DNA of 64,000 bases. Source: Prauserella endophytica (GTDB taxonomy: Bacteria; Actinomycetota; Actinomycetes; Mycobacteriales; Pseudonocardiaceae). Shown piece after piece: positions 58,787-64,000 of this stretch. The stretch is taken from contig NZ_SWMS01000004.1 of NCBI RefSeq assembly GCF_005146945.1, positions 1 through 64,000 on the forward strand, in the 5' to 3' direction. The translations under genes and the position numbers were made by a program. The stretch's first letter is position 1, and the number at the start of each line of letters is the position of its first letter. The notes under the pieces were generated by a model. That model searched no databases. It was not told the DNA's origin and worked only from the letters and a program-made list of their open reading frames with translations.

Positions 58787-60649
58787 TTATCGCTGTTCGA
58801 CGACCTGGAAGTCGAGGACGTCGGTGAACTGGCGGCCGTAGGAGTCGGTGGCGGTGACCACGGCGCGGTGCGCGCCCGGCGCGAGGTCCGTGGGCAGCTG
58901 GAACCGCCACAGGTGCATGGTGCGGTCTGCCAGGCTGCCGCCGTTGACGAGTTGCTGTGCGGCAGCGTGCGGGTCCGACCACTCGGGGCCGACGAGCTGG
59001 TCTTCACCTCGGAGTTGCTGGGTGCGGACCGCGTGCTGGGCACGGGCTCCGTCGATGCTGACCTTGACCGTGGAGCCGGTCGAGCCCATCCAGAAGTTCG
59101 TGGTGATCCAGGTCCGCCCGTTCAGGTCGGCCCGGGTCACCACGTGGGGGTCTGCCAGTTGCGGCGCGGCCCCGTCGCGGGTGCGGTTCCAGGCCTGCCG
59201 TGCGACGTACCACTCGCGGTAGGTCGGGCTGTTGATGCCCAGCTGTGTCTGGACCTGGTCGCTCTGACCGGTGACCGTGTAGCGCTCCTTGAAGGAGTTG
59301 CCCTTGATGTCGAGCGTGAGCACCCCGGGCCGGCCACCGTCGCGGCCGACGGCGACGGGATAGCCGTCTTCCGTGAGCGAGCCGGAGTACCAGTCACCGG
59401 AGATCGCACCCGCCGTGATGTGAGGGAATGGGAGGCCCTTGATGCCGAAGAGATCGCGCCAGCCTTTGACGAGATCGCCGGTCTTCATGTTCTCGATCGA
59501 ATGGCTGTGCCCGGCGACCGCGACGGCCTTGCGGCCCTTCACCAGTTCGTGCACTTCACGGACCTGGTCGACCTGGTGGATCGGGCTTCCTTCGTCCGCG
59601 AAGTTGAGCAGGCCGACGTGACTGGCGATGACCACGAGCTTGTTGTCGTCGACCTTGGCGAGATCGCGCTCCAGCCAGGCGAGCTGGTTCTCGTCGAGGC
59701 GGCCGTTGTACCGCGGCTGGTTCACCGGATCGTCGCAGGTGGGGCGCAGGCCGTCGGCGTTGTCGAGATCAGGCGTGCAGGGGTAGCGAACCGTGTTGAG
59801 TGCCACGACGTGCACGTTGCCGATGTCGTAGGAGTAGTACGCGGGCGCGAGCTGGGCTCGGAAGGTGTCGAACGAGTGCTCAGGCGTGGTGGCGTCGAAG
59901 TCGAGATCGTGGTTGCCGGGCAGGAACCGCGCCGGTCCGTTGGTCAGGCTGGTGAGCTCCTTCACGTCGGGGTAGAGCGAAAGGTCGTCGCCGACCACGT
60001 CGCCGATGAACAGGGTGCCGCAGCCCTGGTAGTCGGTGCGCCCGGCGAGGTCGTTGATCGCTCCCTTGCGGGCGTAGCCGACCTCCTCCTTGTCGTAGGT
60101 CTGCAGGTCGCCCGCGATCACGCAGTGCTGCTCCTGAGACTGCGTGAGCCGGCTCTTCACCACCGGGAAGTTCACCTCGGCGGGGAGGGGGCCGGTAGGC
60201 GCGATGCCGCCATAGCGCAGGTCCGGCGAACCCTCTGGCAGGTGGTTGTAGTGGAACTGCGCGACGTTGGACTCGTCCACCGGCACCTGGTAGCCCGACG
60301 GCTGGGTGATGAACACCGTCATGTTGTCGAAGGCGGGCAGCCGGTAGCGCCCGTGGGAGTCGGTGGTCACGACGTCTCGGCCGTTGGACACCAGTACCCC
60401 GCCAAGGCCGCGTTCCTGTGGATCGCTGACGCTGTCGCGGTTGCGGTCCACGAAGACCTTGCCGGTCAGTACGGAACGATCGGCCTGGCGACCCTTGTCT
60501 CGGATCACCTCGACGTGGCCGCGGTAGGCGGTCTCATTCCACGTGGCCGGCTTCGGGGCAGCCGCGAGCGCGCCGGGAGCGACGACGATCGCGGCAGTGG
60601 ACCCCGCGACCGCGACGGTCGCGACGGCTGCCACGGCGATGCGGAGCAT
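58787..60649 (-). CDS. Secreted calcineurin-like metallophosphoesterase
   Basis: A 620-residue exported enzyme. The signal peptide is IAVAAVATVAVAGSTAAIVV, cleaved near ALAAAP. Residues about 60-120 form a SdrD/DUF-type beta-sandwich (VFVDRNRDSVSDPQERGLGG; VVTTDSHGRYRLP). The catalytic domain has FIGDVVGD, LPGNHDLDF, VIASHVG and AVAGHSHSIENMKTG, the full metal-binding set. A C-terminal beta domain follows. It probably cleaves extracellular phosphoesters. ATG 60649 is chosen at the signal peptide. Confidence 0.88.
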   Translation of the reverse strand: MLRIAVAAVATVAVAGSTAAIVVAPGALAAAPKPATWNETAYRGHVEVIRDKGRQADRSVLTGKVFVDRNRDSVSDPQERGLGGVLVSNGRDVVTTDSHGRYRLPAFDNMTVFITQPSGYQVPVDESNVAQFHYNHLPEGSPDLRYGGIAPTGPLPAEVNFPVVKSRLTQSQEQHCVIAGDLQTYDKEEVGYARKGAINDLAGRTDYQGCGTLFIGDVVGDDLSLYPDVKELTSLTNGPARFLPGNHDLDFDATTPEHSFDTFRAQLAPAYYSYDIGNVHVVALNTVRYPCTPDLDNADGLRPTCDDPVNQPRYNGRLDENQLAWLERDLAKVDDNKLVVIASHVGLLNFADEGSPIHQVDQVREVHELVKGRKAVAVAGHSHSIENMKTGDLVKGWRDLFGIKGLPFPHITAGAISGDWYSGSLTEDGYPVAVGRDGGRPGVLTLDIKGNSFKERYTVTGQSDQVQTQLGINSPTYREWYVARQAWNRTRDGAAPQLADPHVVTRADLNGRTWITTNFWMGSTGSTVKVSIDGARAQHAVRTQQLRGEDQLVGPEWSDPHAAAQQLVNGGSLADRTMHLWRFQLPTDLAPGAHRAVVTATDSYGRQFTDVLDFQVVEQR

Positions 60650-60926
60650 GCTGCGCTCTCGTGATGGGGACCTCAACTCTGCTGACCTCCGGTGAGTTTG
60701 CCGGGGAGATGCCGGCCTCGGTGGCCGGCAGGAAGCGACTTTTCCGGACAAACCTGAACAAAGAGAGGCCCCGAAGGAGAACGGTGGGCGTCCGTGATCC
60801 GGACCGCGGGTGACTCCCATCGAGTGCGGCGACCAGCCGCCACCATCCAGAGGCGTAGGCCGCGCGCGGCCGCTCGGTGAAGGACCAGCACGGCCATCAA
60901 CCGGCGCGCCGTGAGCGGCCGGGGCA

Positions 60927-61244
60927 CTAGATCGCCAGCACCCCGGCCAACACCGCGAGCGCGCCGACCGCGGGCCCCCAGTACTGCATCGGCACGAAGA
61001 ACAACTTGTGCCGGCCGCCCAGCATCACCCGTTCACCCGTCCGCTCGTCGAAACCCGGTTTGGGACGGTTCAGCCGCCGGCCAACGAACCAGATCGCCAC
61101 CGCGGCCGCGGCGAGTCCCAATGCCGTACCGAAGTTGGTGGGCTCCGCGACGACACCGACGGCCAATCCGGCGAGAGTGCCCACCATCGCGCCGAGCATG
61201 GCGAACACCAGCGCAAGGATTCCCCATCCAGACCAGACGATCAC
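60927..61244 (-). CDS. Small membrane protein
   Basis: A 105-residue protein with three predicted helices (about 3-30, 37-50, 85-104). A cytosolic loop, GRRLNRPKPGFDERTGERVM, and HKLFFVPMQYWGP lie between helices 2 and 3. GGAGGAA precedes GTG 61244. No family name is certain. It resembles small actinobacterial envelope proteins. The 60650-60926 gap is empty of recognisable features. Confidence 0.7.
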   Translation of the reverse strand: MIVWSGWGILALVFAMLGAMVGTLAGLAVGVVAEPTNFGTALGLAAAAVAIWFVGRRLNRPKPGFDERTGERVMLGGRHKLFFVPMQYWGPAVGALAVLAGVLAI

Positions 61245-61581
61245 CGCTTCGATTCCTCCTGCAGTCCCGTTCACCGGAGAGCCTTCGCCGAACGCGAAGG
61301 CAACCTGAAGTTCGAGTGACGATTCGCGGACGGCCCCGACCGCCGGCACCACAGCCGGCGCAGGGGCCGGACATCGTCCCTCGGGGGATCAGCATTGCCG
61401 AGAGGGCTTGCCGGCAGCGGCGTCGTCCCGGCCGAGCTGACGGCGCTGAACCGGCAGCTCAGGGGCACCGTCGGTCGACGAGCTCCCCAGTACTACTGTT
61501 CTCGTACTGTGCTCCGGCGAGGCGGGCGCAACGGCTCGGCACCACCGGATGGAAGGCACTGCCGCTGACGGGGCCGGGTGG
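61245..61581. other. Gene-free stretch
   Basis: 337 bp between the small membrane protein and the SARP-family gene. On the minus strand GTAGTACTGG at 61487-61496 loosely resembles the GTAGTRTTGG core ahead of the DUF5994 genes, but at 243 nt from the start. Nothing else is supported. Confidence 0.4.
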
Positions 61582-64000
61582 TCAGGGGAGCGGCGCGTGA
61601 GAAACCGGCGCGTAGGCGTAGGGGCCCAGACCGTCCACGATGGCCTGTGCTTCGACCTCGCACTCCTTGACGCCGACCTCGTCGCCGATCTCGCGTAGTG
61701 CCGCCGCCAGCGTCGCCAGCGCCTCCAGCAGGAACGCGGTGCAGTTCTCCTGGCGGTAGATCGCGCACGCTCTCCGCAGCACCGCGATCGCCTCGTCGTG
61801 CTCGCCCGCGCTCAGCAACGCCTGGCCGAATCCGCCCAACGTCTGCGCGACGCCGACCGGATCGGCCGAGCAGTCGCGTCCCAGCGCGAGGGTCGCCCGG
61901 TACGTCCCGATCGCCTCCTCGTGCATGCCCGCCAGGGCCTGCGCGTGCGCCAGGTTGTTGAGCAGCCAGGCCTCGTTGTAGACGTCACCGACCTTGCGCG
62001 CCAGTGGCAGCACCTCACGCATGTGCCGGATGGCCCGGTGGAGGTCACCGGACATGGCCACCGCGACAGCGAGGTTCAGCAACGGGCCCAGCCGCCGACG
62101 TTCGTCACCCAGCGCGGCACGCAGGTCGCACGCCCTGGTGAGCATGTCGACGGCCTCTTCCAGGTTGCCGATCTGGCTCAGCGCGCAGCCGAGGTCGTTG
62201 AGTGTTCTCGCCTCCGCGGTGCGGTCCCCGGCGAGCCGGGCCGCGGCGAGCGCGACCCTGGCCCCGCCGATCCAGTGATCCCACTCGCTGGCCCGCTCCC
62301 AGTAGTTCCGCAGTACCGCCGGCAGCTGCGACGCCGCTTCGAGCAGCCCGTACTCCCACGCCAGTGCGGTCGTGGCGGTGAGGGCGCCCTGCTCGGCGCG
62401 GAACCAGTCGAACGCCGAGGCGCTGTCGGGGAAAACGGGTAGCCCTGGCGGCTCGCCCGCACCGGACGGCAGGACCTCCTCCTCGTTGGGCTTCCTCAGC
62501 GGCTTGTTGGCGGCGTCCGCCGCGTGGAGGTACCAGTACACGACTCTCCGGACCGCCTCCCGGCACGCTCGCTCACCGTCTCGCTCGGCGAGGTCGCGTG
62601 CGTAGTCCCGGAGAAGGTCGTGCAGCCGGTACCGGCCGGCCGGGGCGGACGTGACGAGGTGCTCGTCGGCGAGCTGATCGAGGATTCTTTCGCCTACCGC
62701 GGGGCTCACGCCGGCGAGCGCCGCGGCCGACGCGGCGGCGAAGTCCTCGCCAGGGTGCAGACCCAACAGGCGGAACATTCGTCGCGCCTCCGGGTCGAGG
62801 GCTCGGTACGACAGGTCGAACACGGCTCGGACGCGCCTGCTGCCCGCTGCCAGCTCTCCCAGCCGGTCCCCGGCCGCACGCAGCCGGGCCGCGGCGTCGG
62901 CGAACCGCCACGCCGGCCTCGCCTGGAGCCTGCGGGCCGCGAGGGTCAGCGCCAACGGCAGCCGGCCACACAACTCCACCACCATCCTGGTGGCCGCCGG
63001 GTCGTCGGCAACCCGCTGCCCGACGATCCGCCTGAGCAGAGCCTCGGCATCGGGGAGGGGAAAGCCTTCCAGCGTCACGGTACGAGAGCCATCCAGCGCG
63101 AGCGTGCGCCTGCTCGTGACCATCGCCAGGTTGGTGGGTCCGGCCGGAAGCAGCGGAAGCACCTGTTCCTCGCTCGCGGCGTTGTCCAGCAACACCACGG
63201 CATGCCTGCCGTGCAGCAGACTGCGGTAGAGCGCGGAGCGCTCGTCGAGCGTGCGTGGCACGGACTCACCGGCCACCCCGAGCAGCCGAAGGAACGAGTC
63301 CAGAACGGTCGACGGGTCCGCCGGGGGCTGGTCAGAATGCCCACGCAGGTCGACATAGAGCTGTACGTCGGCGTAGCGGCCTTCGGCGAGCAGTTGCCGG
63401 GCGAGGTGCACCGCCAGCCGCGTCTTGCCGACACCACCCATGCCCTGCAGCACGAGGATGCCCGCGGCGGTGTCGCCTCGTGTCGGAGCCGGCAGGCCGG
63501 CACGCAACTCCGACAACTCGGCCTCCCGTCCGGTGAACTCCAGGATGTCCGGCGGCAGCTGGCGGTGCGCCGTCACCGGGTCGGCGCCGGTCGGGTCGGC
63601 CCTGACCACGTCCTGCCGCAGCACGCGCTGGTGTGCCTCGGTCAGCTCGGGACCGGGGTCGGCGCCGAGCTCCTCCCGCAGCCGGCGCCGGACCTCGTCG
63701 AACGCGTTCAGCGCGGCCGCCTGTTGCCCGCTACCGGCCAGCGCGATCATGAGCCGCGCGGTGGCCACCTCGTGCAGCGGGTCGTCCCCGACGAGCCGCC
63801 GGAGCTCCGGCAGGACCTCGTCGTAGCAGCCGATCTGGGTCGCGGTCTCGGCGTAGTCCACGACCAGCGTCTTCCACTCCTCCACCAGTGCCGTCACCAG
63901 CGGCTGCACGCGAGTGGTCTCCAGGTTCGCCAGCGGTTCGCCCCGCCACAGACTCAGTGCCTTGCGGAACAGGACACACGCGCGAGCCGCGTCGCCCGCC
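61582..64000 (-). CDS. SARP-family regulator with BTAD, NB-ARC and TPR domains (5' end outside window)
   Basis: At least 806 residues, running off the right edge. The BTAD part includes LETTRVQPLVTALVEEWKTL and EALRLIMIALAG-like TPR helices, ending EELGADPGPELTEAHQRVLR. The NB-ARC ATPase follows, with P-loop GMGGVGKTRLA, HAVVLLDNAA and CGRLPLALTLAAR, then TPR repeats (LNNLAHAQALAGMHEEAIGT; GGFGQALLSAGEHDEAIAVL). Proteins of this AfsR/DnrI group activate secondary-metabolite genes in an ATP-responsive manner. The OmpR-type DNA-binding domain would lie beyond 64000. Confidence 0.9.
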   Translation of the reverse strand, partial: AGDAARACVLFRKALSLWRGEPLANLETTRVQPLVTALVEEWKTLVVDYAETATQIGCYDEVLPELRRLVGDDPLHEVATARLMIALAGSGQQAAALNAFDEVRRRLREELGADPGPELTEAHQRVLRQDVVRADPTGADPVTAHRQLPPDILEFTGREAELSELRAGLPAPTRGDTAAGILVLQGMGGVGKTRLAVHLARQLLAEGRYADVQLYVDLRGHSDQPPADPSTVLDSFLRLLGVAGESVPRTLDERSALYRSLLHGRHAVVLLDNAASEEQVLPLLPAGPTNLAMVTSRRTLALDGSRTVTLEGFPLPDAEALLRRIVGQRVADDPAATRMVVELCGRLPLALTLAARRLQARPAWRFADAAARLRAAGDRLGELAAGSRRVRAVFDLSYRALDPEARRMFRLLGLHPGEDFAAASAAALAGVSPAVGERILDQLADEHLVTSAPAGRYRLHDLLRDYARDLAERDGERACREAVRRVVYWYLHAADAANKPLRKPNEEEVLPSGAGEPPGLPVFPDSASAFDWFRAEQGALTATTALAWEYGLLEAASQLPAVLRNYWERASEWDHWIGGARVALAAARLAGDRTAEARTLNDLGCALSQIGNLEEAVDMLTRACDLRAALGDERRRLGPLLNLAVAVAMSGDLHRAIRHMREVLPLARKVGDVYNEAWLLNNLAHAQALAGMHEEAIGTYRATLALGRDCSADPVGVAQTLGGFGQALLSAGEHDEAIAVLRRACAIYRQENCTAFLLEALATLAAALREIGDEVGVKECEVEAQAIVDGLGPYAYAPVSHAPLP

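Noticed and set aside
1..64000. CRISPR array, rRNA genes or ribosomal-type riboswitches
   Set aside because: No regularly spaced repeats, rRNA segments or recognisable riboswitch cores were found on either strand.

Overview
This is a high-GC actinobacterial chromosome window. DUF5994, DUF6292, DUF6307 and DUF2637 proteins, Mce accessory genes, and SARP/NB-ARC, IclR and MerR regulators point to a Pseudonocardiaceae-like host such as Amycolatopsis or Pseudonocardia. That placement is an inference from gene content, not from a search.

Layout. (1) 1-7.2 kb is a decayed actinomycete integrative element. It holds hypothetical genes, a zinc-finger protein, an intact DUF2637 (SpdA-like) operon, a second partial DUF2637 copy and an integrase relic. 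Between the two DUF2637 copies sits a four-gene stress/membrane block (DUF5994, DUF1003, desaturase, LapA). (2) 7.3-9.4 kb is a divergent MerR/MFS efflux pair. (3) 9.7-14.0 kb is an IclR-controlled operon (APC permease, SDR, lactonase-like amidohydrolase, RhaM-type mutarotase), followed by a broken IS256 element. (4) 15.4-23.8 kb is a catabolic operon: a fused alpha-beta TPP dehydrogenase E1, a VOC enzyme, a PotABCD-like ABC importer, IclR and SDR. It lies divergent to a muconolactone-isomerase-like gene, with a tandem-repeat operator candidate between. (5) 23.9-27.2 kb holds IS relics, an AraC/quinone-reductase pair and a broken ABC exporter.

(6) 27.4-41.6 kb is the centrepiece: an azol(in)e-type RiPP cluster. 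It has a 32-residue Ser/Thr/His precursor, an RRE/ThiF-like leader-binding partner, a YcaO, a SagB-type dehydrogenase, an S15-like hydrolase and a heterodimeric ABC exporter. These lie divergent to an operon with a beta-propeller, a prolyl oligopeptidase and a complete siderophore-type importer (permease, ATPase, lipoprotein). A Fur/Zur-like 15-bp box sits between the two arms. Together they suggest a ribosomally made metallophore with its own maturation, export and re-uptake, possibly zinc- or iron-regulated.

(7) 41.5-47.1 kb carries Mce accessory genes and acyl-CoA metabolism genes, with a recombination scar where two genes have both lost their 5' ends. A tRNA 3'-end scar and a SnoaL-like pseudogene follow. 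(8) 47.9-53.1 kb is a LysR-linked sulfatase/MFS/FAD-oxidase operon. (9) 53.1-57.2 kb is a cluster of small actinobacterial genes containing two more DUF5994 paralogs, a truncated LapA copy and a shared upstream motif. (10) 57.5-64 kb has AraC/VOC genes, a secreted metallophosphoesterase, a small membrane protein and a large SARP-family NB-ARC/TPR regulator that runs off the window.

Most operons show ATGA or GTGA start/stop overlaps, so translational coupling is widespread. Start sites were chosen by such overlaps, ribosome binding sites and family boundaries.
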